From assembly GCF_042610425.1 (NCBI RefSeq), contig NZ_JBGJZM010000001.1, positions 1,178,001 to 1,242,000 of the forward strand: a stretch of DNA of 64,000 nt, given 5' to 3'. The stretch's first letter is position 1. Each line of letters begins with the position of its first letter. The translations under genes and the position numbers were made by a program. The notes beneath the pieces are model-generated. The model was not told the DNA's origin, searched no databases, and saw only the letters and a list, made by a program, of their open reading frames with translations. Source of the DNA: Ectobacillus sp042610425. GTDB taxonomy: Bacteria; Bacillota; Bacilli; Bacillales; Bacillaceae_G. Of this stretch, positions 8,548-17,763 are shown one piece after another.

Positions 8548-9645
8548 ATGACAACTCATGAATTAGATAATTTACGTAACAAGGTAGATGAAATTAACCT
8601 ACAGCTTTTGCAATTATTAAATGAACGTGCAATGGTAGTACAAAAAATTGGGGAACAAAAGAAAGTACATGGTGTAAAACGTTTTGATCCAGTCAGAGAA
8701 CGTCAAGTACTAGACATTATTGCGGAAAACAATGAAGGACCATTTGAAACGTCTACATTACAACATATTTTCAAAACAATTTTCAAAGCAAGTCTTGAAC
8801 TTCAAGAAGATGACCATCGTAAAGCACTACTTGTATCGCGTAAGAAAAAACCAGAAGATACAGTCGTTGAAGTGAAAGGTGTAAAAATTGGCGACGGAAC
8901 GCAAACATTTATTATGGGACCATGTGCGGTAGAAAGCTACGAACAAGTTCGCGAAGTTGCACAAGCAATGAAGCAACAAGGTTTAAAACTAATGAGAGGT
9001 GGAGCGTTCAAACCTCGTACTTCTCCATACGATTTCCAAGGGCTAGGCGTAGAAGGTTTAGAAATTTTACGTAAAGTAGGGGATGAATTCGACTTAGGGA
9101 TTATCAGTGAAATTCTAAATCCGAATGATATTGAAATGGCTCTTGATTATGTTGATGTTATTCAAATTGGAGCTAGAAATATGCAAAACTTCGATTTGTT
9201 AAAGGCAGCAGGAAAAGTTAAAAAGCCAATTCTTCTAAAACGTGGATTGTCCGCTACGATTGAAGAATTCATGTACGCTGCTGAATACATCATGTCCCAA
9301 GGGAATGATCAAATTATCTTATGTGAACGTGGTATTCGAACTTACGAAAAAGCAACGAGAAATACGCTTGATATTTCTGCTGTTCCAATTCTTAAGAAAG
9401 AAACACATTTACCAGTATTAGTTGATGTTGTGCATTCTACTGGAAGACGTGATCTTCTAATTCCGACTGCAAAAGCGGCACTAGCAATTGGTGCAGATGC
9501 AGTAATGGCAGAGGTTCATCCTGATCCAGCTGTAGCGCTATCAGATTCAGCACAACAAATGAATATTCCACAATTCAATGATTTCATGAAAGAATTAAAG
9601 GAATTTCAAGCAAGATTAAATCCGCAACAATCTGTACAATCATAA
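8548..9645 (+). CDS. aroG: bifunctional chorismate mutase / DAHP synthase
   Basis: A 365-residue fusion. Residues 1-85 are an AroQ-type chorismate mutase (LRNKVDEINLQLLQLLNERA, then GVKRFDPVRE). Residues about 105-355 are a type I-beta DAHP synthase, with IMGPCAVES, RGGAFKPRTSPYDFQG, LLKRG, ILCERGIRTYE, DVVHSTGRRD and AEVHPDPAVALSD. It condenses PEP and erythrose 4-phosphate in the first shikimate step; the mutase part usually serves as the chorismate/prephenate sensor. B. subtilis calls this enzyme AroA(G). AGGAGGT sits seven bases before the ATG. Expression is set by the two upstream tyrosine T-boxes, so it should rise when tRNA-Tyr is uncharged. Confidence 0.95.
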   Translation: MTTHELDNLRNKVDEINLQLLQLLNERAMVVQKIGEQKKVHGVKRFDPVRERQVLDIIAENNEGPFETSTLQHIFKTIFKASLELQEDDHRKALLVSRKKKPEDTVVEVKGVKIGDGTQTFIMGPCAVESYEQVREVAQAMKQQGLKLMRGGAFKPRTSPYDFQGLGVEGLEILRKVGDEFDLGIISEILNPNDIEMALDYVDVIQIGARNMQNFDLLKAAGKVKKPILLKRGLSATIEEFMYAAEYIMSQGNDQIILCERGIRTYEKATRNTLDISAVPILKKETHLPVLVDVVHSTGRRDLLIPTAKAALAIGADAVMAEVHPDPAVALSDSAQQMNIPQFNDFMKELKEFQARLNPQQSVQS

Positions 9646-9675
9646 TAAACATCGATTACTATTTTTGAAAATAAT

Positions 9676-9700
9676 CCTCCTTCTAGAATCTAGAAGGAGG
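9676..9700 (+). promoter_or_regulatory. 11-bp hairpin between the DAHP synthase and chorismate synthase genes
   Basis: CCTCCTTCTAG (9676-9686) and CTAGAAGGAGG (9690-9700) form a perfect stem with a 3-base loop. No T-run follows, so read-through is expected. The CCTCCT arm is also complementary to the AGGAGG ribosome site of the next gene at 9737-9742. It may be a processing, stability or translation-control element. Confidence 0.55.
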
Positions 9701-9749
9701 AATCTATTATTACAGAGAAATCAGATCGCCACTTTCAGGAGGTTTTAAC

Positions 9750-10916
9750 ATGAGATATATAACTGCGGGTGAGTCACACGGGCCACAACTAACCGTTATT
9801 ATTGAAGGAGTACCAGCTGGTTTGTCGTTGACTGCTGAGGATATTAATATAGAGCTACAAAGAAGACAAAAAGGCCACGGTAGAGGAAGAAGAATGGTAA
9901 TTGAAAAGGATCAAGTCAAAATTGTAAGCGGTGTTAGACATGGCTATACACTAGGGTCCCCAATTGCATTAGTCGTTGAAAATAAAGATTATACACACTG
10001 GACCAAAATTATGGGAGCAGAGCCGGTTTCTGATCAAGATTTAGAAGAAATGAAGCGAGTGATCACAAAGCCCCGTCCTGGTCATGCTGATTTAAATGGT
10101 GCGATTAAATATGGTCATCGTGATATTCGAAATGTCTTGGAACGTTCTTCTGCTCGTGAAACAACGGTTCGCGTTGCAGCAGGTGCGGTTGCGAAAAAAA
10201 TATTAGCAGAGTTAGGTATAAAAATTGGTGGACATGTTTTAGAAATCGGTGGTGTGGTAGATGAACCACATCATTATGAATCCATCGAAGAACTGCAGCG
10301 CATCACAGAGGCTTCACCTGTTCGTTGTTTAGATGAAAAAGCCGGTGAAAAGATGATGAAAGCAATCGATGATGCAAAAACGAATGGGGATTCTATAGGA
10401 GGTATTGTAGAAGTCATAGCGGAAGGGATGCCAACGGGAGTAGGTAGCTATGTACATTATGACCGAAAGCTCGATGCAAAGCTGGCTTTCGCGATGATGA
10501 GTATAAATGCGTTTAAGGGAGTAGAAATCGGAATCGGATTTGAAGCAGCAAAGAAGCCAGGTAGTGAAGTGCATGACGAAATTGTATGGAATAATGGATA
10601 TGAACGGAAAACAAATCGTGCGGGTGGTATAGAAGGCGGCATGACAACGGGGATGCCAATTGTAATTCGCGGGGTAATGAAGCCAATACCTACTTTATAT
10701 AAACCTCTTCAAACGATTGACATTGAGACAAAAGAGCCATTTCAAGCGAGTGTGGAACGGTCAGATAGCTGTGCTGTACCAGCAGCAAGTGTTGTAGCTG
10801 AATCTGTAGTTGCATGGGAGCTTGCTAATGCAATTGTTGATCAATTTGGAGTAGATCGTATGGATTTGATTGCACAAAACATTGCTAAGCACCGTGAATA
10901 TAGTCAGACATTTTAA
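9750..10916 (+). CDS. aroC: chorismate synthase
   Basis: A 388-residue enzyme that makes chorismate from EPSP using reduced FMN as cofactor. Family signatures are GESHGPQL at the N-terminus, QRRQKGHGRGRRM, KPRPGHADLNGAIKYGHRD, NVLERSSARETTVRVAAGA, and RAGGIEGGMTTGMPI. The length is normal and the start follows AGGAGG by seven bases. It is the second gene of the T-box-led aromatic cluster, 104 bases behind the DAHP synthase gene. B. subtilis names this gene aroF. The final SQTF and central FMN-binding arginines look intact, so it should be functional. Confidence 0.96.
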   Translation: MRYITAGESHGPQLTVIIEGVPAGLSLTAEDINIELQRRQKGHGRGRRMVIEKDQVKIVSGVRHGYTLGSPIALVVENKDYTHWTKIMGAEPVSDQDLEEMKRVITKPRPGHADLNGAIKYGHRDIRNVLERSSARETTVRVAAGAVAKKILAELGIKIGGHVLEIGGVVDEPHHYESIEELQRITEASPVRCLDEKAGEKMMKAIDDAKTNGDSIGGIVEVIAEGMPTGVGSYVHYDRKLDAKLAFAMMSINAFKGVEIGIGFEAAKKPGSEVHDEIVWNNGYERKTNRAGGIEGGMTTGMPIVIRGVMKPIPTLYKPLQTIDIETKEPFQASVERSDSCAVPAASVVAESVVAWELANAIVDQFGVDRMDLIAQNIAKHREYSQTF

Positions 10917-11007
10917 TGTCAGGATTGTAGTTTTTTTTTCAACACGAGCACAAATGATAAGATTTATGTATGAAGTAGCGCGGAAATAAACGTAAGGAAT
11001 GATTGCG

Positions 11008-12108
11008 ATGCGAAAACAGGTGCTTCTTGTAGGAACGGGTCTAATAGGTGGATCCATTGCCCTTGCTATAAAAAAAGAAAATGACGTTTATATAGTAGGA
11101 TATGATATTAATGAAGAGCAAGTACAACGCGCTAAGGAAATTGGTGTAATAGATGAAGTTGGTAGAAATGTGTTGGACGAAGCAGAGAAATCTGACGTTA
11201 TTATTTTGGCTTCACCTGTAGAAGTTACTGTATCATTGCTCGAGCAGCTCGCCACTTGTCAATTACGTGAACATGTTATTATTACAGATGTTGGAAGCAC
11301 TAAGGTAAAGATTATGCATGCAGCTAACCAACTTGCAGAGCGGGGCATTACTTTTATCGGTGGACATCCAATGGCTGGTTCTCATAAAACGGGAGTGGAA
11401 AGTGCTAAAGCACATTTGTTTGAAAATGCTTTTTATATTTTCACTCCTTTTCCTACCACACCGAAAGAAAAAGTAGATCAATTAAAAGAATTATTAAAGG
11501 GAACACGTGCACACTTTCTAATTCTTGAACAAACGGAACATGATCATGTTACAGGAATTGTTAGTCATTTTCCGCATGTTATTGCTTCTGGCTTAGTAAA
11601 GCTTATACAGAAGCATGCGGATGAAAATGATTATGTGACAGCACTGGCATCCGGTGGATTTCGAGATATTACGCGTATTGCATCGAGTAGTCCTAAGATG
11701 TGGACTGACATTGTAAAACAAAATCGTTCACAGCTTGTCACCCTTCTGCAGGAATGGATTGCAGAAATGAAACAAGTCGAAGAAATGATTGAGAGCGATA
11801 ATGAAAAATGGATTTATGATTTTTTTGCACGTGCAAAGCAATTTCGTGATTCTTTGCCTGTAAATACGAGTGGAGCTATTCCATCTTATTTTGATTTATA
11901 TGTTGACGTTATTGACAAAGTTGGAGCCCTTGCCGATATTACATCCGTACTTGCAAAACACGAGATTAGCGTAAGTAATTTGCAAATATTAGAGGCAAGA
12001 GAAGGGTTACTTGGCGTATTACGAATTAGTTTTCAATCCGAGAGAGACCGCAGTCATGCTAAAATCCAGTTAGAACACCAACATTACCAAACATACGAGG
12101 TATTATAA
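11008..12108 (+). CDS. tyrA: prephenate dehydrogenase
   Basis: A 366-residue NAD-dependent enzyme that converts prephenate to 4-hydroxyphenylpyruvate in tyrosine synthesis. The dinucleotide motif GTGLIGGS lies at residues 9-16; GGHPMAGSHKTGVESA and SHFPHVIASGL mark the prephenate site; residues about 295-366 form an ACT domain (LYVDVIDKVGALADITSVL) that probably binds tyrosine. An ATG at 10999 is in frame but overlaps its TAAGGA ribosome site; ATG 11008 sits nine bases after it and is preferred. It lies 13 bases before the EPSP synthase gene and is co-transcribed with it. Confidence 0.94.
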   Translation: MRKQVLLVGTGLIGGSIALAIKKENDVYIVGYDINEEQVQRAKEIGVIDEVGRNVLDEAEKSDVIILASPVEVTVSLLEQLATCQLREHVIITDVGSTKVKIMHAANQLAERGITFIGGHPMAGSHKTGVESAKAHLFENAFYIFTPFPTTPKEKVDQLKELLKGTRAHFLILEQTEHDHVTGIVSHFPHVIASGLVKLIQKHADENDYVTALASGGFRDITRIASSSPKMWTDIVKQNRSQLVTLLQEWIAEMKQVEEMIESDNEKWIYDFFARAKQFRDSLPVNTSGAIPSYFDLYVDVIDKVGALADITSVLAKHEISVSNLQILEAREGLLGVLRISFQSERDRSHAKIQLEHQHYQTYEVL

Positions 12109-12121
12109 GGAGAGTGAGCGT

Positions 12122-13411
12122 ATGCGAGTATTACATAGTAGTTTACAGGGATTAAATGGCGAATTGAAAGTGCCTGGAGATAAATCTATTTCACATCGTG
12201 CGGTTATGTTTGGCAGTATTGCAACTGGAACGACGAAAATTACAGGTTTCTTGCCAGGTGCTGATTGTCTAAGTACAATTGCATGCTTTCGAAAGCTTGG
12301 TGTTTCCATTACACAAGATCATGATTGTGTAGAAATAATAGGAAATGGTATAGATGGTTTGAAGGAAGCAAATGAAGTATTGGATGTTGGTAATTCAGGG
12401 ACAACGATTCGTCTTATGCTCGGAATATTAGCAGGAACTTCGTTTCATTCTTGTCTGCAAGGTGATGAATCGATAGCAAAAAGACCAATGAAGCGTGTTA
12501 CCAATCCTTTGCGTCAACTAGGAGCAAAGATTGACGGGAGACAAGAGGGAACCTATACTCCGCTTTCAATACGTGGTGGCGATTTAAAGGCAATTTCTTA
12601 TCAATCACCTGTAGCAAGCGCTCAAGTGAAATCGTCTATCTTACTTGCTGGTTTGCGTGCAGTTGGAGTAACTGCTGTTACGGAGCCCCATCTATCACGA
12701 GATCATACAGAACGAATGCTTGAAGCGTTTGGCGTCCATGTAAAAAGAGAAGGAATGACGGTTATGATTGAAGGGGGACAGCAGCTAACCGGAACTACGA
12801 TCGAAGTACCAGGTGATATTTCTTCAGCTGCATTCTTTTTAGTTGCGGGTGCTATCACACCGAATAGTAAAATTCTATTACATGATGTTGGTGTAAACCA
12901 AACTCGTTCTGGTATTTTAGATGTGTTAGAACGAATGGGTGCAAATATTGAAATAAAAAACAGTAATACAAGTTCCTTTGAACCAAGAGCTGATTTGCAA
13001 GTACAGACCTCATCCTTACGCGGGACGGTAGTAAAGGGAGACGAAATTCCTAGACTTATTGATGAAATTCCTATTATTGCATTGGCTGCTACGCAAGCTG
13101 AGGGAACTACGATTATAAAAGATGCAAGTGAATTGAAGGTAAAAGAAACGAATCGTATTCAAACGGTTGTAGAAGAACTAACGAAGTTAGGTGCAAAAAT
13201 TGAACCGACTGAGGACGGTATGATTATTTACGGAAAAACAGCATTAAAAGGTGCACACGTAAATAGCCACGGTGATCACCGAATTGGAATGATGCTTGCA
13301 ATCGCGAGTTGCATTGCAGAAGGAGAAATGGTCATTGAATCCGATGATGCCATTCAAGTTTCATTTCCCGGCTTTTTTGAAACGTTACAGGAATTGAAAA
13401 AGACTGAATAA
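12122..13411 (+). CDS. aroA: EPSP synthase (3-phosphoshikimate 1-carboxyvinyltransferase)
   Basis: A 429-residue two-domain enzyme that joins PEP to shikimate 3-phosphate, the step before chorismate synthase. Motifs are VPGDKSISHRA (K21 in the PEP site), LDVGNSGTTIRLMLG, IAKRPMKRVTNPL, SAQVKSSILLAGL, EVPGDISSAAFFL, the DEIP segment, KVKETNRI and HGDHRIGMMLAIA. All active-site segments look intact. The GNSGTT form near residues 90-95 with alanine/serine variants elsewhere cannot be used to call inhibitor sensitivity by eye. B. subtilis names this gene aroE. TAAGGAGAG overlaps the end of tyrA, suggesting translational coupling. Confidence 0.96.
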   Translation: MRVLHSSLQGLNGELKVPGDKSISHRAVMFGSIATGTTKITGFLPGADCLSTIACFRKLGVSITQDHDCVEIIGNGIDGLKEANEVLDVGNSGTTIRLMLGILAGTSFHSCLQGDESIAKRPMKRVTNPLRQLGAKIDGRQEGTYTPLSIRGGDLKAISYQSPVASAQVKSSILLAGLRAVGVTAVTEPHLSRDHTERMLEAFGVHVKREGMTVMIEGGQQLTGTTIEVPGDISSAAFFLVAGAITPNSKILLHDVGVNQTRSGILDVLERMGANIEIKNSNTSSFEPRADLQVQTSSLRGTVVKGDEIPRLIDEIPIIALAATQAEGTTIIKDASELKVKETNRIQTVVEELTKLGAKIEPTEDGMIIYGKTALKGAHVNSHGDHRIGMMLAIASCIAEGEMVIESDDAIQVSFPGFFETLQELKKTE

Positions 13412-13543
13412 AGCTTGGAATGTTATTTTTTATTTGTAAATAAAACTAAATGAATCTTTATAGATTCTTAATCGAATTATACATTCTTCTTAAGTCAAAT
13501 TTGATACAATAATAAAAATGATTTAAGAGAGGGATGCTATAAT

Positions 13544-14638
13544 TTGCAACGTACAGCTAGAAAAAAGAATCAGGATTGGAAAAGTACACTGTTTACATTT
13601 ATAATTGCTGCAATCGGTGGAACTGTTTTTGCTTGGCTTCACATTCCGCTGGCCTGGATGCTAGGACCAATCATCTTTATTGTTATCGCAAGATGGATAT
13701 GGAAGATGAAAGTTGTGTGGCCAAGCTACTATAGAAGTAGCGGTCTCATCGTCCTTGGCTATACGCTAGGTACATCATTTACAAATGATGCATTGCAGCA
13801 TATTACTCATCAATTGCCACTCATTTTTTCTTACACACTTTTATTACTGTTGGTCAGTTCTTTGATTGGTTGGGTTATATCGCTCGTTACGAATGTTTCA
13901 TTTCGAACAGCTATTATTGGCAGCATTCCAGGCGGACTTTCACAAATGGCAACGTTAGCAGAAGAAATACCGGGTGTTGATGTGGCACACGTTATGTTAA
14001 TGCAGACCATACGCATCATGGGGATCGTTGGAATTGTCCCATTAATAGCATCTATGTTTCCAGCTACGCAGCTCACAAATCTACATCTTGTTACTAATCC
14101 TAGTAGCTACTCCCTAATTCATATGATGTTGTATATTATATGCATTGGAATCGGAACCTGGATTGGACGACGTATTCATCTTCCTACGCCATACTTATTA
14201 TCACCAATGATTGTTACATCTATATTTGTACTAGTTGGATTTTCTCATCCAGCTATACCTAACTTTTTAACATTACTTGCCCAGCTTTTTGTAGGAACAC
14301 ATTTAGGTGCTACCTTACAAATTGATAGTGTAAAACGAGCGAAGGAAAATCTTATCTACTTTATTATAGGAACGATGTTACTAATATCTTTCGCCTTTTT
14401 CGCTTCCATTCTTTTTATGGGAATTGTACATAGTAGTATGTTATCTACCTTTTTAAGCTTTGCACCAGGTGGTATTGCTGAAATGGGAACGACAGCGATA
14501 GCTATGCATGCCGATTTAGCTACTGTGATAAGCTTTCATCTGTTTCGGATCTTTTTTATTCTACTTATCGTTACACCATCTATGAGTTATATATTTAGAA
14601 GAGTTACAAAAAGACAGCAGCAAGTTAAAAGTGCATAA
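13544..14638 (+). CDS. AbrB family (PF05145-type) membrane protein
   Basis: A 364-residue multi-pass membrane protein with two similar halves of about five or six helices each. The duplicated signature GSIPGGLSQMATLAEE (first half) and SFAPGGIAEMGTTAIA (second half) is characteristic of the family often mislabelled ammonia monooxygenase or AbrB regulator. It has no AbrB DNA-binding fold and is probably a transporter of unknown substrate. The start is TTG nine bases after AGAGAGGGA. It stands alone, 130 bases after the aromatic cluster, and is followed by a long hairpin. Confidence 0.8.
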   Translation: MQRTARKKNQDWKSTLFTFIIAAIGGTVFAWLHIPLAWMLGPIIFIVIARWIWKMKVVWPSYYRSSGLIVLGYTLGTSFTNDALQHITHQLPLIFSYTLLLLLVSSLIGWVISLVTNVSFRTAIIGSIPGGLSQMATLAEEIPGVDVAHVMLMQTIRIMGIVGIVPLIASMFPATQLTNLHLVTNPSSYSLIHMMLYIICIGIGTWIGRRIHLPTPYLLSPMIVTSIFVLVGFSHPAIPNFLTLLAQLFVGTHLGATLQIDSVKRAKENLIYFIIGTMLLISFAFFASILFMGIVHSSMLSTFLSFAPGGIAEMGTTAIAMHADLATVISFHLFRIFFILLIVTPSMSYIFRRVTKRQQQVKSA

Positions 14639-14671
14639 TATCAAATTGGTTTAGCATCCCAGTTTTTTGCT

Positions 14672-14710
14672 GAGGCCACTGAAACAGTACTATGTTTCAG
14701 TGGCCTCGGT
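14672..14710 (+). terminator. 15-bp perfect hairpin, probable terminator
   Basis: GAGGCCACTGAAACA (14672-14686) pairs perfectly with TGTTTCAGTGGCCTC (14693-14707) around a 6-base loop. The following T-run is weak, but the position after the AbrB-type gene fits termination. Confidence 0.7.
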
Positions 14711-14885
14711 TATTTAAGATATGTTTGATAGAAACAGCTTTATAATTTCACTTACCGTATGGGTAAATAAAAATACTAATTCTAAAAACCTACAAACTAT
14801 AGGAGAAAAAATTATAAAAATGGGAAAAAGAATATGCAACATGCATTCACTAATGATTGCTTTCAAGACGGGATTTCAACAACAT

Positions 14886-14934
14886 AAAAAAGGATAAAGG
14901 CAGGAAATATAACGCCTGTCTTTTATCCTTTTTA
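14886..14934 (-). terminator. bidirectional terminator after the MFS gene
   Basis: AAAAAGGATAAA plus GGCAGG pairs with CCTGTC plus TTTATCCTTTTT around a 9-base loop. On the minus strand it falls directly after the MFS stop codon. The 250 bases between this and the AbrB-type gene show no other feature. Confidence 0.8.
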
Positions 14935-16128
14935 CTAAGCTACCTGATGTTCATTCTTAGGAGCACAATCAACAGAATGATTTACGAACATCATAATTGA
15001 ATTTATAATAAGAATACTCATCGTCACATAAAAAACCATATGAATATCCCAAACTGCAGCAATTTGGCTTCCTATAAGTGGTCCTACAAAGTTACCTAAA
15101 AATAAGGAAGAAGTATTCAGTCCAAAAGCAGTGGCTTGTACTTCTGGAGGTGCAAGTTTTTTTACTAGCACATTCAAAGAAGGAATCATGCCACCTACAA
15201 ATAACCCAAGAGTAAAACGGCCAATTAGTAACATTGTGATTCCACTGGCGAAGACTTGTGGAATAAACGACATAGCTGCCATGAATAATGAAAATGCCAA
15301 TATTCTTCGTTGCCCAATTTTATCTCCGATTTTCCCTAAAGTAGGGGATCCAACTAAATTTGCTATACCCGTTATCGAAACGACAAGCCCTGCGAGAAAT
15401 TCAAGATGTACTCCATGATATAACGTTTTTACATAAACAGTAGCAAGTGGTTCAATGCTCATCATGCCAAGATTTGTTACGAAGGATGCAAGAAATACTG
15501 GAAACAGTGGCTTCATCAAGGAGAAATGATTCATAGATGCGGCACTTTGTTCGCTTTGTTCATGGTGTTCTTCATGCACAAAGAAAATGATGATAAAACT
15601 TGCGAGAAATAGCAATCCTCCAGTAAGAAAGAAAACTGAATGGTATCCCATGTTTTCTGCAAGTACTCCTCCAAGTAATGGCCCTAGTAAAGAACCAGCG
15701 ATAGAACCTGTTTGGAGCGTGCCGAGAGCCCGACCTGATTTAGCATCAGGTGTAACAGATGCCTGTAAGGACACTGACATTGAAATAAATCCCGAAAAAA
15801 TCCCGTTAATAATGCGAAGGATAAGCAATTGAAGTGGACTCGTAACTAATCCCATTAGAGCGGTCACAATCCCCATTCCAAATCCAGCACGTAAAAGCAT
15901 AATTTTACGGCCATATTTATCTGCCATTGATCCCCAGAGAGGCTGAAATAGAAAAGAAAATACAAATTGAGCAGCAAAAATCCATCCTGTCCACTTCTCA
16001 ATAGCAGCTGTCTGATGAACACCTAATTGTTCAATATATAAGGGTAAAAAAGGTAATATAATGCTCATACCCATCGCTGCAATAAAATCTGATATCCATA
16101 AAACCAATAACGTTCGTTTCCAAGTCAA
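14935..16128 (-). CDS. MFS drug-efflux type transporter
   Basis: A 397-residue major facilitator with twelve hydrophobic segments. The loop 2-3 motif GSMADKYGRKIMLLRAG and the drug:H+ antiporter motif C-like GSIAGSLLGPLLGGVLAE are clear, placing it among 12-helix multidrug exporters. The second half repeats GKIGDKIGQRRILAFSL. It lies 32 bases downstream of a marR gene on the same strand, so it is very likely repressed by that regulator and induced by a small lipophilic or phenolic ligand. The substrate cannot be read from sequence. Confidence 0.88.
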   Translation of the reverse strand: MTWKRTLLVLWISDFIAAMGMSIILPFLPLYIEQLGVHQTAAIEKWTGWIFAAQFVFSFLFQPLWGSMADKYGRKIMLLRAGFGMGIVTALMGLVTSPLQLLILRIINGIFSGFISMSVSLQASVTPDAKSGRALGTLQTGSIAGSLLGPLLGGVLAENMGYHSVFFLTGGLLFLASFIIIFFVHEEHHEQSEQSAASMNHFSLMKPLFPVFLASFVTNLGMMSIEPLATVYVKTLYHGVHLEFLAGLVVSITGIANLVGSPTLGKIGDKIGQRRILAFSLFMAAMSFIPQVFASGITMLLIGRFTLGLFVGGMIPSLNVLVKKLAPPEVQATAFGLNTSSLFLGNFVGPLIGSQIAAVWDIHMVFYVTMSILIINSIMMFVNHSVDCAPKNEHQVA

Positions 16129-16160
16129 TCTTTCTACACCTTCTATTCCATTCCAATCAT

Positions 16161-16580
16161 TTATTCGGTTTCGCTTGCTCCAAGCTTAGCAAGTATATCA
16201 CGTAAAAATATCTTTTGTTCTTGGTTTAATGTTTTTGTCATATCTTGTTCAAATGTACGCACAGTCTGTTCGACAAATGGTAATTTTTCTTTTGCCTTAT
16301 CGGTTAATTCTACAACTTTTTCGCGTTTATCCGTCCCTAATTTCCTTATTATCCATCCATTTTTTTCTAGACGAATAAGGGTTCTAGTAACTGTAGGCGC
16401 TTCTACATTTAAATACCTCCACAACGAGGTTTGTGTCATACCACCATATTTTTGTATGCAAAATAAAATCGTCCACTGCGAATGGTAAAGTCCATGTTTT
16501 GACAATCTCTCATTCATTTCTTTTGTTAATAGCCGAGCTTTTTGATTTAATTCATGCATCAAAAGACTGTTTAAATCCAT
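16161..16580 (-). CDS. MarR family transcriptional regulator
   Basis: A 139-residue winged-helix dimer-type repressor. The DNA-binding segment is GGMTQTSLWRYLNVEAPTVTRTLIRLEKNGWIIRK (about 45-80), followed by the wing DKREKVVELTDKAKE. AAGGATGAGAAT precedes the ATG. A perfect TTACCTAGGTAA palindrome lies immediately upstream of that ribosome site, fitting autorepression. It forms an operon with the MFS exporter, the common MarR-efflux layout in which ligand binding relieves repression. Confidence 0.9.
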   Translation of the reverse strand: MDLNSLLMHELNQKARLLTKEMNERLSKHGLYHSQWTILFCIQKYGGMTQTSLWRYLNVEAPTVTRTLIRLEKNGWIIRKLGTDKREKVVELTDKAKEKLPFVEQTVRTFEQDMTKTLNQEQKIFLRDILAKLGASETE

Positions 16581-16590
16581 ATTCTCATCC

Positions 16591-16602
16591 TTACCTAGGT
16601 AA
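16591..16602 (-). promoter_or_regulatory. candidate MarR operator, 12-bp palindrome
   Basis: TTACCTAGGTAA is a perfect palindrome located 10 bases upstream of the marR start codon, between promoter-like AT-rich DNA and the ribosome site. Its placement would block transcription if MarR bound there. Binding is inferred. Confidence 0.5.
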
Positions 16603-16745
16603 TTATTATTTTTTTACTTTATAGCAACTCTATAAATAAGTAAAGAATATTGTTTAAATAACAAAACTGTACATTATGATTGTGAATAAATATAGAATCC
16701 ATTACAATTACGTTACGAGAAAAGCTAACAAGGGGGTGAACATCC

Positions 16746-17369
16746 ATGGAAATTGATGAGATGATACTGAAGCTACAGAATAGGGATTCCAATATATTAG
16801 GAAGTGAATCTGCATCTAAATTTGCAATACTACTACCGCTTATCGAAATAAATGGTTGTGCTCATGTTTTATTTGAGGTCAGAGCACACGATTTAAGAAG
16901 ACAGCCTGGAGAGATCTGTTTTCCTGGAGGAAAAATTGAGGAAACTGATATAAATGAATGTGATACGGCAATTCGTGAAACAATAGAAGAATTAGGCGTA
17001 CAAAGAGAGAGTATTCAAAATGTAATTCCCTTAGATTATATTCCTTCTTTTTTTGGTTCCATTATGTACCCATTTGTAGGGGTGTTGAAGGATTACGAAC
17101 AGATTAATTATAATCTTTCTGAAGTTGCGGAAGTATTTACTGTGCCACTTTCTTATTTTCAAGATACACCGCCTGATTCCTATACTATTTCTTTCAATGT
17201 AGAACCTGAACAAGGATTTCCATTCCATCTTATAAACAATGGTGAAAATTATAATTGGCAAACAAGAGAGGTTCGTGAATATTTTTATTTTTACAAGGAT
17301 AAAGTGATTTGGGGATTAACGGCTCGAATTTTAAAGCATTTTATGGATATCACGGGGAAGGATGTATAA
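16746..17369 (+). CDS. Nudix hydrolase, CoA pyrophosphatase type
   Basis: A 207-residue enzyme expected to split CoA or oxidised CoA to 3',5'-ADP and 4'-phosphopantetheine. The Nudix box GGKIEETDIN...AIRETIEELG occupies residues 61-84 with R77, E78, E81 and E82 present. The upstream segment VRAHDLRRQPGEICFPGG matches the CoA-specific extension of the family. AAGGGGGTG precedes the ATG. It is a single gene between the marR operon and the spore coat genes. The substrate is inferred from the family extension. Confidence 0.85.
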   Translation: MEIDEMILKLQNRDSNILGSESASKFAILLPLIEINGCAHVLFEVRAHDLRRQPGEICFPGGKIEETDINECDTAIRETIEELGVQRESIQNVIPLDYIPSFFGSIMYPFVGVLKDYEQINYNLSEVAEVFTVPLSYFQDTPPDSYTISFNVEPEQGFPFHLINNGENYNWQTREVREYFYFYKDKVIWGLTARILKHFMDITGKDV

Positions 17370-17378
17370 ATTTAGCAC

Positions 17379-17416
17379 ACCATCAGTGAAGGAAGATTCC
17401 TCCAACTGATGGTTTT
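17379..17416. terminator. bidirectional terminator between convergent genes
   Basis: ACCATCAGT (17379-17387) pairs with ACTGATGGT (17405-17413) followed by TTTT. It separates the Nudix gene from the convergent coat gene. Confidence 0.75.
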
Positions 17417-17438
17417 ATACGTTTATTTACTATAAAAA

Positions 17439-17750
17439 TTATTGAACTCCAATATACTGATGAATAAGTTGGTTTGTTTCAGTTTGCGTTTGACTACTAC
17501 TTTGGATTTGCTTGGTAATTTCCGAAGCAATTGCAGGAGAAGAAGCACTATACATGCCTTGTTGAGACATAAACGTATATAACTGTCCTTGAAGATTTAA
17601 AGTATCCTGCAATAGTCCTTGAAATTGTTGACGTACCTCTGTGCAATTAGCCTCCGTTACAGCAGTAGCATATTCATTTGAAGTTCGTTTTAAATCGGCC
17701 AAAATGGTATATAGTAAATCTTCATCTTTTAATATGGATTGTTGTGTCAA
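17439..17750 (-). CDS. CotF-like spore coat protein
   Basis: A 103-residue helical protein that matches the CotF coat domain: LKDEDLLYTILADLKRTSNEY, then TAVTEANCTEVRQQF and the FMSQQGMY segment, with the conserved TEA followed by a glutamine-rich tail. Such proteins are deposited on the forespore coat by the mother cell. It follows another small coat-like gene 13 bases upstream on the same strand, so the two are an operon, presumably under a mother-cell sigma factor. No promoter consensus was confirmed. Confidence 0.8.
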   Translation of the reverse strand: MTQQSILKDEDLLYTILADLKRTSNEYATAVTEANCTEVRQQFQGLLQDTLNLQGQLYTFMSQQGMYSASSPAIASEITKQIQSSSQTQTETNQLIHQYIGVQ

Positions 17751-17763
17751 TATATTCCCTCCC

